DNA of 64,000 nt from Buttiauxella sp049686335 (GTDB lineage: Bacteria > Pseudomonadota > Gammaproteobacteria > Enterobacterales > Enterobacteriaceae): positions 310,001 to 374,000 of the forward strand of contig NZ_JBAVHX010000004.1 in the NCBI RefSeq assembly GCF_049686335.1. The letters run 5' to 3'. The translations under genes and the position numbers were made by a program. The notes below the pieces were generated by a model, which was not told where the DNA came from, searched no databases, and worked only from the letters and a program-made list of their open reading frames with translations. Of this stretch, positions 45,110 through 53,090 are shown piece by piece. How positions within the stretch are numbered: position 1 is the first letter of the stretch; each line of letters begins with the position of its first letter.

Positions 45110-46624
45110 ATGGTCGATAAAGAGCTCATTCGTCATGAAGTTGTGCCGCCTTCAAACCAGGAACACAATTTGCGTGGGAAATACCACTGGTATCATTCTA
45201 TTACCGGGAAGGTGGCCATTTACCTGATGTTAGGGGTTTTGATTGCCTATGGCGTTGGTTCTGCTGCTGGTTTCTTTGAAGTGAACCGCATATCTCAAGA
45301 GCAGTGGTTTAAACAGGCTGCGACCAATTCACAAATTACCAGTTACATTATCCGCAATATTTACACCTCCGTTGCCGTGCAATCCAATAGCGAAGGCCAG
45401 GTCGTTTCCATTGAATCCGAAAGACCACTGTGGGATGACGAGAGCATGATCCAGACGGGTTTTAACCCCGCCGACGTGCTCACTCTGGTATCAACGCAAA
45501 CCCACAATCCAACGTGGTTGATGTTTTTTGACGATAAGCTTGGTTTTATTGACACCCAGACTCAGCAGAAATTAATCACGGCAGCTGATAACGCGGGCAA
45601 CCTCGCCCTAAAAGAGTATTACCGCGGATTTGCCACCCTCAACGGGAAAGAGTATTTCATCGGCTCCATCCCAATCGTTGATTTATCGGGCAAGTTGCTG
45701 GGAGCGGTGGTGACGAGCATCGGTGAACGTGACGCGCTGTCTGCGACGCACAATCAGCTATTGATACACACTCTGCTGATGCTGGTTTTGATCCTCGGCG
45801 TAACACTGGTGGTGGTTAACTGGCTGGTGCGTAATCTCTTTCGTCCGGTGCCGCGTCTAATCCAGGCGGTGAGTTTGATAGCGGCTGAAAAAACCGACCA
45901 GATAACCCCCTTCCAGACTCAGGAAGATGAGATCGGTGAACTGGCGAAAGCCATTGAAAAGCTGCGTGTCGCCATGGTTGATCGCGGCTATTTGCAACGC
46001 ATGCAGGAGATGGCGCAAAAAATGGAATACATGGCGCACCATGATTCCCTGACGCTGCTGCCCAATAGAGTTGCCTATCGAAATTCTATCGACGAGCGGC
46101 TTTTCAAACTGAAAATCGAAGGGATGGTGTTTAACCTGTTGCTGATTGATTTGGACTACTTCAAACCGGTCAATGATACCTACGGGCACGTGGTCGGGGA
46201 TGAATTGCTTATCGAGTCTGCCACTCGTTTGTCTGCCCTGCTCCGGGAAGGCGATATGGCTTTCCGCCTCGGTGGTGACGAATTTGCCATTCTCCAGCAG
46301 GTCAATGACGATTCCGAAACCGATGCGCAGGCACTTGCGAACAACGTGTTGGCCACGCTTAACACGCCATTTATCTGCAGTGGACATACTTTTGCCATTA
46401 GCAGCAGTATCGGGATTTCATGCGCACCGCAGCATGGTCAAACTCGCGAGGATTTGTTCGCCCACGCCGATCTCGCGCTTTATTCTTCCAAAAGCTACGG
46501 CCGTAATTGCTTCCAGTTTTACTCTGATGGCATGACGATGATCACGCCCAATAATCTGCTGTTTCATCAGAACGTTATCAACGTGGTAGCAGATAATGAA
46601 TCGCAGGGAATGGGCAGGCTATGA
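45110..46624 (+). CDS. Membrane diguanylate cyclase (sensor-HAMP-GGDEF)
   Basis: Protein of 504 aa predicted to make cyclic di-GMP. A TM helix at about 35-60 (VAIYLMLGVLIAYGVGSAAGF) precedes a periplasmic CACHE-like sensor region (about 60-220) and a second TM (about 225-247). A HAMP linker and short coiled coil follow (to about 310), then a GGDEF domain (about 325-490). The active-site motif RLGGDEF is intact and an RxxD inhibitory site (REGD) lies five residues before it. No EAL domain is present. It lies just upstream of a periplasmic binding protein gene that may feed its sensor. The signal is unknown. Confidence 0.9.
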   Translation: MVDKELIRHEVVPPSNQEHNLRGKYHWYHSITGKVAIYLMLGVLIAYGVGSAAGFFEVNRISQEQWFKQAATNSQITSYIIRNIYTSVAVQSNSEGQVVSIESERPLWDDESMIQTGFNPADVLTLVSTQTHNPTWLMFFDDKLGFIDTQTQQKLITAADNAGNLALKEYYRGFATLNGKEYFIGSIPIVDLSGKLLGAVVTSIGERDALSATHNQLLIHTLLMLVLILGVTLVVVNWLVRNLFRPVPRLIQAVSLIAAEKTDQITPFQTQEDEIGELAKAIEKLRVAMVDRGYLQRMQEMAQKMEYMAHHDSLTLLPNRVAYRNSIDERLFKLKIEGMVFNLLLIDLDYFKPVNDTYGHVVGDELLIESATRLSALLREGDMAFRLGGDEFAILQQVNDDSETDAQALANNVLATLNTPFICSGHTFAISSSIGISCAPQHGQTREDLFAHADLALYSSKSYGRNCFQFYSDGMTMITPNNLLFHQNVINVVADNESQGMGRL

Positions 46625-46701
46625 AGTATAGCGTCACTGATTTGATGTGGTCTTACCGATGCCACAACCAGAAATACAGGCCAACCCAAAAAAGTCTAAA
46701 A

Positions 46702-47592
46702 ATGAACAAAAAAACTTACCTTAAATACCCACTGATGTTGTTATTCGCCTGTTGTGCAGGTTTTGCCAGTGCAGACGTGAATCTCTCCACACTGCAGAAT
46801 ATTTCCACGCATAAAGTGATTAATATTGGCTATCGCGATGCGCCGCCCTATTCCTATAAAACCAGCGACGGACAGGTGACGGGATATGATATTGCTTTAT
46901 GCCAGGACATCACCGAGTCACTTAAAACAGAGCTGAAGCTTAGCGACCTGACGATTAATTATGTGCCGGTGCCTTTAACCATGCGCACCACCATGCTGAA
47001 CCAGCATAGTATTGATATGGACTGCTCGGTGAATACCGACACCGTGAAGCGTGAAAATGTGGTGCTTTTCTCGCGCCATTATTTATTTGTGAATACACGG
47101 GTGGCGGTGCAGTCCGGTAATGGCGTACAGAGCTATTCCGATTTAGCGGGAAAAACTGTCAGCGTGGCAAGAGGCTCATCAGATTTAGTGAATATTAACC
47201 AGCTAAACCGGGTGCAAAAACTGAACATTTTGGTCCTTTCACAGCCTACGATGAAAGAGGCTTTTGATATGCTGAGCGATCGTAAATGTTTTGCCACCAT
47301 TATCAATGACGTATCATTAAGACAACTGGTTGAAAGCAGTGGCAATCCAGCGCAATACACGGTGTCTGACGCGGTGTTTGGCAACCCGCAAAACCTGGGG
47401 ATCATGCTGCGTCATGACGACACGGAATTTAAAAATATCATTGATAAAGCGCTGTTAGCCCGATTTGAACGCCCTGACTTCAAACAATTTTATGAACAAT
47501 GGTTTAATCGCCCGTTACCCGGCAAAAATATTAATTTGCATATCCCACTGACTTCAAACATGCATAAATACTTAACGCGTAAAGCGTCATAA
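46702..47592 (+). CDS. Periplasmic solute-binding protein (bacterial PBP family 3 type)
   Basis: Periplasmic protein of 296 aa with a signal peptide (MNKKTYLKYPLMLLF, cleavage near GFASA). The mature part has the family-3 amino-acid-binding pattern: NIGYRDAPPYSYK, GYDIALCQDI, MRTTMLNQHSIDMDC, and LAGKTVSVARGSS. The start at 46702 is chosen for the signal peptide; an in-frame ATG at 46621 overlapping the cyclase stop would place 27 charged residues before it. No permease or ATPase gene follows, so it is likely a sensor partner of the upstream cyclase rather than a transporter part. Confidence 0.8.
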   Translation: MNKKTYLKYPLMLLFACCAGFASADVNLSTLQNISTHKVINIGYRDAPPYSYKTSDGQVTGYDIALCQDITESLKTELKLSDLTINYVPVPLTMRTTMLNQHSIDMDCSVNTDTVKRENVVLFSRHYLFVNTRVAVQSGNGVQSYSDLAGKTVSVARGSSDLVNINQLNRVQKLNILVLSQPTMKEAFDMLSDRKCFATIINDVSLRQLVESSGNPAQYTVSDAVFGNPQNLGIMLRHDDTEFKNIIDKALLARFERPDFKQFYEQWFNRPLPGKNINLHIPLTSNMHKYLTRKAS

Positions 47593-47623
47593 ATGTTCAA
47601 TTCGAATGCGGGATGACAGGCAT

Positions 47624-47652
47624 AAAAAAGGGAGAAAGTTAACTTTCTCCCT
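47624..47652 (-). terminator. Terminator at the 47.6-kb convergence
   Basis: A perfect 24-base palindrome (AGGGAGAAAGTT and its complement AACTTTCTCCCT) is followed on the minus strand by TTTTTT. It lies about 30 bases past the stop of the small minus-strand gene and past the binding-protein gene on the plus strand. Confidence 0.88.
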
Positions 47653-47680
47653 CAAAGCGATAACCATGCGTTGATATAAA

Positions 47681-47995
47681 TTACATCAATTGCAAAATCA
47701 TACAGAAAGACATTCCGCACAACACGCCATATAACAAGTTATTCTGCGCTGTTTTACGTACGCGTTTTTGAGAATGGATGGTGACATCTTCCAGTCTCTT
47801 ACGTACGTTACGAGAAACCTGAACATGGTGCGATATAACATCTTTTGAACAATGACGGAATCTGGCAATATCATCCCGAATAAACTCATCGACAACACCC
47901 TTGTTAGCTTTGAGTTCGCGGACAATTCCTTCCAGCATTTTTTCCATGCCTTTTACCCGCAGGACAACATCTTCTTCCATTTCCTGTGACAACAT
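47681..47995 (-). CDS. Small membrane-anchored helical protein, unknown function
   Basis: Protein of 104 aa, not recognised. It is mostly charged helix with probable coiled coil (about 5-80; EEDVVLRVKGMEKMLEGIV) and ends in a single hydrophobic segment (NNLLYGVLCGMSFCMILQLM), so it looks like a tail-anchored protein. The layout, with a glycine-containing C-terminal helix after a long amphipathic helix, recalls ElaB/YqjD-type ribosome-tethering proteins, though no sequence match is claimed. Start ATG 47995. It is followed by a strong terminator and stands alone. Confidence 0.65.
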   Translation of the reverse strand: MLSQEMEEDVVLRVKGMEKMLEGIVRELKANKGVVDEFIRDDIARFRHCSKDVISHHVQVSRNVRKRLEDVTIHSQKRVRKTAQNNLLYGVLCGMSFCMILQLM

Positions 47996-48168
47996 AATCA
48001 AAATCCATGATTAATAATAACACTCAGGGGTAATTCATTTACCCCCCATCCCTACAGGATAATAATGTCGTTAATAAATAAGCTACGCAAGCCAATAAAC
48101 ATTAATTAAACTTAAGTTGAAAATGTTTCAGCTGGGCTGGCGTGATATTATTCAGGTGTAAAAAATAA

Positions 48169-49476
48169 TCAGTCACGCTCACCATTGGTAATCGCATCGA
48201 TACTGTCTGGTAACAAACGAATTTCTGCTGCCCGGCGATGAGCCTGCATACCTTCGGTGCGACTCTGGCGTACAGCCGGTTGCGCCACAGCGGCAATACC
48301 ATGGTCGTCAATCCATTGATGAGTGCAAATTTTCACATACGCCCCGACCCACAATCCGCCGGTATAACGAGCCGCCGCCATGGTTGGTAAGGTATGGTTT
48401 GTACCGCAGCATTTATCAGAGAACACGACGCTGGCGTTTTGCCCGATAAATAACGAACCATAATTGCGGATTTTGCTGGCAGTAGCGTGCGGATCGCGGG
48501 TGTGCACTTGCAGATGTTCCGTTGCCATATGATCGGCCCAGGCAATAAGCTGCGCTTCGTCGCGACAGATGACGATTTCTCCCTGCCGTTTCCAGGCTTC
48601 ACCTGCTGTTTCGGCCGTCGGCAAAGAGGTCAACTGGCGTTCAATTTCTGCAAGCGTTGCACGGGCAATGTGTGGGCTGGTTGTCGCCATGCCTACGCGG
48701 GTATGAACATCATGCTCAGCCTGAGCGAGCAGGTCAGCGGCCAAAATACGCGGATCCGCACTTTCATCGGCAATCACATATATCTCACTTGGCCCGGCCA
48801 GCGCATCAATACCCACTTTACCAAACACCTGGCGCTTGGCTTCGTTAACGAAGGCGTTACCCGGCCCTACCACTTTATCCACCACCGGGATGGACTCTGT
48901 CCCCCAGGCCATGGCAGCAATCGCTTGTGCACCACCGACTTTAAAAATGCGGTGCGCGCCCGCCAGATGGCAAATGGCGATCATCGCCGGATGCGCACCC
49001 GGTGGCAGGCAGGCAATAATCTGATCACAACCCGCCACCACAGCCGGGACAATCGACATCACCGGTGCCGACAAAATCGGGTAACGCCCGCCAGGCACAT
49101 AACAACCGACGGTCTGGATGGGAATAATGCGATGCCCCAGATGCACGCCTGGCAGGGTTTCAATATCCAGCGGTTGCATGGTACCCAGTTGCGCCTCGGC
49201 AAAACGCTTCACCTGAGCGATGGCAAATTCGCTGTCCTTGCGGGTTTGCGGGTCGAGATCCGCCAGCGCACTGGCGATTTCATGTTCCGATACTTCAAAT
49301 TTGTCCGGCGTCGTTTTATCAAACTTCGCCGAGTAGTCGCGCAGTGCGGCATCGCCACGCTCACGCACCTGGTCAATAATAGTGTGTACCGTCTCGGTTA
49401 AGGTACGGTCTGCCTGAACATCCTGTCCCTGCGGACGTTTAATAAACTCAACATCAGCCTCAGAAATCAAGCTCAT
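48169..49476 (-). CDS. HisD-family dehydrogenase A (histidinol dehydrogenase-like)
   Basis: Cytoplasmic NAD-dependent dehydrogenase of 435 aa in the histidinol dehydrogenase family. Metal and catalytic residues are at the expected places: AQAEHD (Gln and His), ATEHLQV (Glu-His pair), SDKCCGTNHTLPT (Asp) and a C-terminal MQAHRRAAEIR (His). The NAD segment GCYVPGGRYP is present. It is not part of a his operon. HisD relatives outside histidine synthesis, such as HpsN, oxidise other alcohols to acids, which is the likely reaction type here. It lies three bases after the NTF2-like gene and has a second paralogue at 54443. Confidence 0.88.
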   Translation of the reverse strand: MSLISEADVEFIKRPQGQDVQADRTLTETVHTIIDQVRERGDAALRDYSAKFDKTTPDKFEVSEHEIASALADLDPQTRKDSEFAIAQVKRFAEAQLGTMQPLDIETLPGVHLGHRIIPIQTVGCYVPGGRYPILSAPVMSIVPAVVAGCDQIIACLPPGAHPAMIAICHLAGAHRIFKVGGAQAIAAMAWGTESIPVVDKVVGPGNAFVNEAKRQVFGKVGIDALAGPSEIYVIADESADPRILAADLLAQAEHDVHTRVGMATTSPHIARATLAEIERQLTSLPTAETAGEAWKRQGEIVICRDEAQLIAWADHMATEHLQVHTRDPHATASKIRNYGSLFIGQNASVVFSDKCCGTNHTLPTMAAARYTGGLWVGAYVKICTHQWIDDHGIAAVAQPAVRQSRTEGMQAHRRAAEIRLLPDSIDAITNGERD

Positions 49477-49479
49477 CTC

Positions 49480-50619
49480 TTACTCCTCCATTTGTCCCAG
49501 TTTAATTTGCGCCAGCAGTGCCAGATGGTCGTAGACCACCCATTCATCCACGATTTTGCCGTTGATAATGTGATAGTGGGACATGCCCATAACGAACAGA
49601 CGCTCACCGGTCGGTTTGCCCAATTCGCCGTAACCGAGGTGATGACCTTCCATGATCCAGCGCACCGCCACCTTCGTGCCGCCTTCTTCGCACGGGTTGG
49701 AACAGATATGCTGCGGCAACCATGCGCCGTCCGGGATCATGCCAATTAATGCCAAAGTCTGATGGATAACCGCCGCCTGGCCGTAAAGCTCTTTCATTAA
49801 TGGGCCATGCCACTGCACATTCGGCGCATAAACGTCTTTGATTTTGCCCAGCATGCGGCGGTTATAAATTTCATGCAGCCAGCGCAGACACTGCTCTTCG
49901 GTATCGGTATGAGCGATAGAAACGTCACATTCCATTTCCGGCGGATACTGCCCCACCATGCGGCGGTTTTCACCGATGTCGGTGACACGGAAGCCTTTAT
50001 CAAACTGCTCCTTCGCCATGCCATATGCGACGGCATCGGTATCCAGCCCCAACTGGCGCATCATCGACATGTTGTCGCTCACCACCCACTCGCGGTAAAT
50101 CTTGTTCTCGTGGATCATGCAGTCCGCTACGGTGCGGGTGACAAAGGTGCGGTTAGTCGGTTTACCAAGATGGCTGTATTGCGTGTGACGGCCACTGCCG
50201 GTGACGAGGTGCGAGGTGTAAAATCCTTCAACATCATTACCATTCCAGATAACCTGAGTTGCCATGCCACGACGTTCCGGGAAGGCAACTAAACGCTGTA
50301 ATGTATCCTGAACCACCTGCTCGCGGTTATACATGGTGCCGAGTGCGTTATATAAAACGCAGTTATGGGTGTAGTGGGTATAAATTAAACCCACATCACG
50401 CTCATCCCATATTTTATGAGTACAACGCACGATGTAATCGACAATATCGGTATAGCAGTCATCAAAGCCACGTAATGATTGCACGCGTGGACGTTTCTCT
50501 GGCACTAAATCAATAAAGTCGCGGCGTTCTACTTGTAAAACGGGTTCATCACGTACCGATTTAACATTGCTTTTTTCCGAAGTTGCCGGGGTTTTATTGG
50601 TTGTTTCAGTTGAAGACAT
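49480..50619 (-). CDS. Double NTF2/SnoaL-like domain protein (379 aa)
   Basis: Soluble protein with two successive NTF2/SnoaL-like cone folds (about 50-190 and 225-375), after a charged, Thr/Ser-rich N-terminus. Paired signatures are WDERDVGLIYTHYT / YNRRMLGKIKDVYAPNV and YREWVVSDN / DEWVVYDHLAL. Domains of this type act as cyclases, isomerases, dehydratases or small-molecule binders. No catalytic assignment is possible by eye. ATG 50619 follows AGGAGG by four bases. It is cotranscribed with the HisD-like gene A. Confidence 0.78.
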   Translation of the reverse strand: MSSTETTNKTPATSEKSNVKSVRDEPVLQVERRDFIDLVPEKRPRVQSLRGFDDCYTDIVDYIVRCTHKIWDERDVGLIYTHYTHNCVLYNALGTMYNREQVVQDTLQRLVAFPERRGMATQVIWNGNDVEGFYTSHLVTGSGRHTQYSHLGKPTNRTFVTRTVADCMIHENKIYREWVVSDNMSMMRQLGLDTDAVAYGMAKEQFDKGFRVTDIGENRRMVGQYPPEMECDVSIAHTDTEEQCLRWLHEIYNRRMLGKIKDVYAPNVQWHGPLMKELYGQAAVIHQTLALIGMIPDGAWLPQHICSNPCEEGGTKVAVRWIMEGHHLGYGELGKPTGERLFVMGMSHYHIINGKIVDEWVVYDHLALLAQIKLGQMEE

Positions 50620-50733
50620 ATGACCTCCTGCGTTATTTGAATGCGCTTTGGGTATTGTCAGCGCACATTATTCAGGGATAGGAATATCCCTCACCTGCAA
50701 ATGGCGATAATTATTTGTTTCTCTGCTCAGATA

Positions 50734-50762
50734 TTTTGACGGGGAATCACTCCCCGTCAAAA
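50734..50762 (-). promoter_or_regulatory. Hairpin between the two NTF2-like genes
   Basis: TTTTGACGGGGA and TCCCCGTCAAAA form a 12-bp stem with a five-base loop just past the stop of the upstream gene. On the transcribed minus strand no T-run follows the stem beyond the AT pairs, so it looks more like a stabilising or partly terminating hairpin that lowers expression of the downstream genes. Confidence 0.5.
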
Positions 50763-50769
50763 AATGCGA

Positions 50770-51741
50770 TTAATTAAAGATCTGCGACCAAATAGCTAAT
50801 TCATCGATACCTAAATATTCACGGATAATTAAACCATCACGTAATTCCAGTTGGCTGATTCCGGTAATGGAAATGGGGCGACGAGTTGGCGTGCCAAATT
50901 TCCCATAACCATCATGCCAGGTTAATAGCGACCAGCGCAAAGAGAGGCGCACCGGTTCATTAGCATCCCGTCGCACCACAAGATGGTGCAAATGCGTTTC
51001 ACTGTCCGCGAAAGATGCGCGATAACCCGAAAGGAACCCGCCGATAGCCTGCTCACCGGTACACAACACATGCCCCGGTCCATGGAGCGTAGCGGCGGGA
51101 TGATAAAGCCCCGGTACCACACCGCTATTACCACCGGCCCACATCGACAAATAGCGCTCAACGACTCCGGCCAGCGGGCCATCGACATCATCCCCTTCCG
51201 GGCCGCCCGCCCAGCGAGCATCCATCTCTTCAGCCGTGATATTTTCAAGCCCGGCCTCACGGCGTGAATCCGCCAGTTGCCGGGCAAAATCACGCACTTC
51301 CAGACCGGTTTGCAAAATGATGGCAGCGCGGTCCTGCAATAACCACTCCTGACGCACCGCACCTTCAGCACAGACGCGGTCTGCCCAGGTGCGCACCCAG
51401 ACCGATTTCCCGCTCGGTTTACCAAAGAATCCTTCGCCCTGGTGCTGGATACAGGCCACCGTTCGCTGGGCGGCGTAATATTCAAATTGTGGTGAATGGG
51501 TGCAGAGAATATCTTCGGTCAGCACCGTGCGTTGCGGGAAGCTGTGCATGGCTTCCAGCGTCAGGCGCATGAACTGCGATAAGTCATTGAGCTGTCGTTC
51601 AGGGGTGTTAAATACCACCGGAGTGGCGTAGAAATCCGCCAGCTGGCCGATGTCTTTTTGCTCCCACACCACGTGAGTCAGGGTCAGAATAAACTGCTGG
51701 ATAGAATCGAACTGAGGGCTAAAGCCCGGCAACCTGGTCAT
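50770..51741 (-). CDS. Double NTF2/SnoaL-like domain protein (323 aa)
   Basis: Second double-domain NTF2/SnoaL-like protein, with folds at about 10-150 and 185-320. It has the same motifs as its neighbour at lower similarity (VVWEQKDIGQLADFYATPV; RQEWLLQDRAA; GYGKFGTPTRRPISITGIS, against GYGELGKPTGERLFVMGMS). The two proteins may form a hetero-oligomer or act on successive intermediates. The start overlaps the LacI-type regulator's stop (ATGA). No signal peptide. Confidence 0.77.
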   Translation of the reverse strand: MTRLPGFSPQFDSIQQFILTLTHVVWEQKDIGQLADFYATPVVFNTPERQLNDLSQFMRLTLEAMHSFPQRTVLTEDILCTHSPQFEYYAAQRTVACIQHQGEGFFGKPSGKSVWVRTWADRVCAEGAVRQEWLLQDRAAIILQTGLEVRDFARQLADSRREAGLENITAEEMDARWAGGPEGDDVDGPLAGVVERYLSMWAGGNSGVVPGLYHPAATLHGPGHVLCTGEQAIGGFLSGYRASFADSETHLHHLVVRRDANEPVRLSLRWSLLTWHDGYGKFGTPTRRPISITGISQLELRDGLIIREYLGIDELAIWSQIFN

Positions 51742-52808
51742 TCAACCTCCTGCGGCTGGAATAAAAACAGCCCATCTTTTTCGATAACGCCAGACTGTGG
51801 ACGCCTTGCGGAATGACGCACCACCAGCACACCGGGAACCACAACCTGCTCCGGCTCAATGTTTTCACTCTCAATCTGTTTCATCAGTAGCGCTATCGTG
51901 GCATTGACCATCGCATCGACGGGTTGTGATGCAGAAGTCAGGGCGTAAGAAGGCCAACCGGAAGGGCCGGTATCGTCATAACCGATAACCGAGAGGTCTT
52001 CAGGAATGCGCAGGCCAAACTCGAAGCGGGCGACATCCATCACCGTCAGCGCCATATGGTCGTTGGCGGCAAAAATCGCGTCCGGAGGATTCGGTGATGA
52101 AAAGAGTTCCCAGGCGGCTTTTGCCGTTGTTCTGGCATCGTAATCCCCCTGCACCACGCGAACATTCTCAATTCCATGGCAATTGAGCGTATCGATAAAA
52201 CCGCTCTGGCGCGCCACGTTAACCGAGGAGTCAGAAAGCCCGGCAACGTAAGCAAAACGTTGATGATCACCCGCCAGCAAGAACTCGGCAATCTGCCTGG
52301 CAGCAGCTTCGTTGTCCGTATTGACGCTCGAAGCCGTGGCATTTTCTTCGCTGCGGTTAAACAGCACCACCGGAATACCGGCGGCCACACACTCTTCTGA
52401 AAGCTCAACCGACAGCGAAACCGAAGCCAGCACGATCCCATCGACACGGTATTGCATGATCTGGTCAAAAATCCGGTCAACGTTACCGTCACGATCCCCG
52501 ACAAACAGCAGCAAGTGGTAGTTCAGCTCATCGAGTTTCTGCGCCAGCGCTTCCAGCACCTGCGGGTAAAACTGATTATCAAAATAGGACATCACCACCC
52601 CGACGATGCGCGAACGCGCCGTGTTCAGGGAACGGGCGATGGCGTTGGGGCGATAGCCAAGTTCACGCGCCGCTTTCAACACCTTTTCACGCGTCGCTGG
52701 CGAAATACTCGCCCCCGGAGTGAAGGTCCGCGAGACCGCCGATTGTGACACTCCCGCCACTTGCGCCACTTGCTGCGAAGTCACGGGCCCAAAAGTCTTA
52801 CGTTTCAT
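51738..52808 (-). CDS. LacI-family transcriptional regulator
   Basis: Repressor of 356 aa with an N-terminal LacI helix-turn-helix (VTSQQVAQVAGVSQSAVSRTF) and hinge (RPNAIARSLNTARS). The periplasmic-binding-protein-like ligand domain (about 65-340) has the usual IVGVVMSYFDNQFYPQVLEAL and FAANDHMALTVMD. The start at 52808 gives a normal HTH position; an extension of 22 codons upstream is not needed. Two palindromic sites lie between it and the divergent MFS gene, and it is first in the leftward unit, so autoregulation and control of both arms is likely. The ligand is unknown. Confidence 0.9.
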   Translation of the reverse strand: MKRKTFGPVTSQQVAQVAGVSQSAVSRTFTPGASISPATREKVLKAARELGYRPNAIARSLNTARSRIVGVVMSYFDNQFYPQVLEALAQKLDELNYHLLLFVGDRDGNVDRIFDQIMQYRVDGIVLASVSLSVELSEECVAAGIPVVLFNRSEENATASSVNTDNEAAARQIAEFLLAGDHQRFAYVAGLSDSSVNVARQSGFIDTLNCHGIENVRVVQGDYDARTTAKAAWELFSSPNPPDAIFAANDHMALTVMDVARFEFGLRIPEDLSVIGYDDTGPSGWPSYALTSASQPVDAMVNATIALLMKQIESENIEPEQVVVPGVLVVRHSARRPQSGVIEKDGLFLFQPQEVE

Positions 52809-52868
52809 GGTCTGGTATTCCTTATCCACATCCCACTGGAATGCCTGTTTTTTATACTTACACCATCT

Positions 52869-52884
52869 TTGCATGCGTATGCAA
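52869..52884. promoter_or_regulatory. LacI-type operator 1
   Basis: TTGCATGCGTATGCAA is a 16-bp palindrome with a central CG and only the bases next to the centre unmatched. It fits LacI-family operators and lies 61 bp upstream of the regulator gene. Confidence 0.68.
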
Positions 52885-52957
52885 CAGCCAAAATTATTTT
52901 TTTCACATTTACACTATCCGCCTTTACAAAATTGAAACCTTTTCGTAACTTCAACTT

Positions 52958-52973
52958 TTGAATACGTATGCAT
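52958..52973. promoter_or_regulatory. LacI-type operator 2
   Basis: TTGAATACGTATGCAT shares TTG-AT-CGTATGCA with operator 1, 89 bp away, also with a central CG. It lies on the side of the MFS gene, 118 bp before its start. A spacing of about eight to nine helical turns would allow loop formation. Confidence 0.62.
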
Positions 52974-53090
52974 AAGATAAAAAAAACGCCGTCAGTTTTA
53001 CCGGTGACGCGATATCGCGACAAAGGATTGTACCGGTTAATGCCGTACTTGATTGGTTATAACCCATTAAAATTTAAGAGGTTCACCACC

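Noticed and set aside
48169..49476. True histidinol dehydrogenase gene hisD
   Set aside because: No other his gene is near, there are two diverged copies in a LacI-controlled unit, and neighbours are catabolic enzymes.
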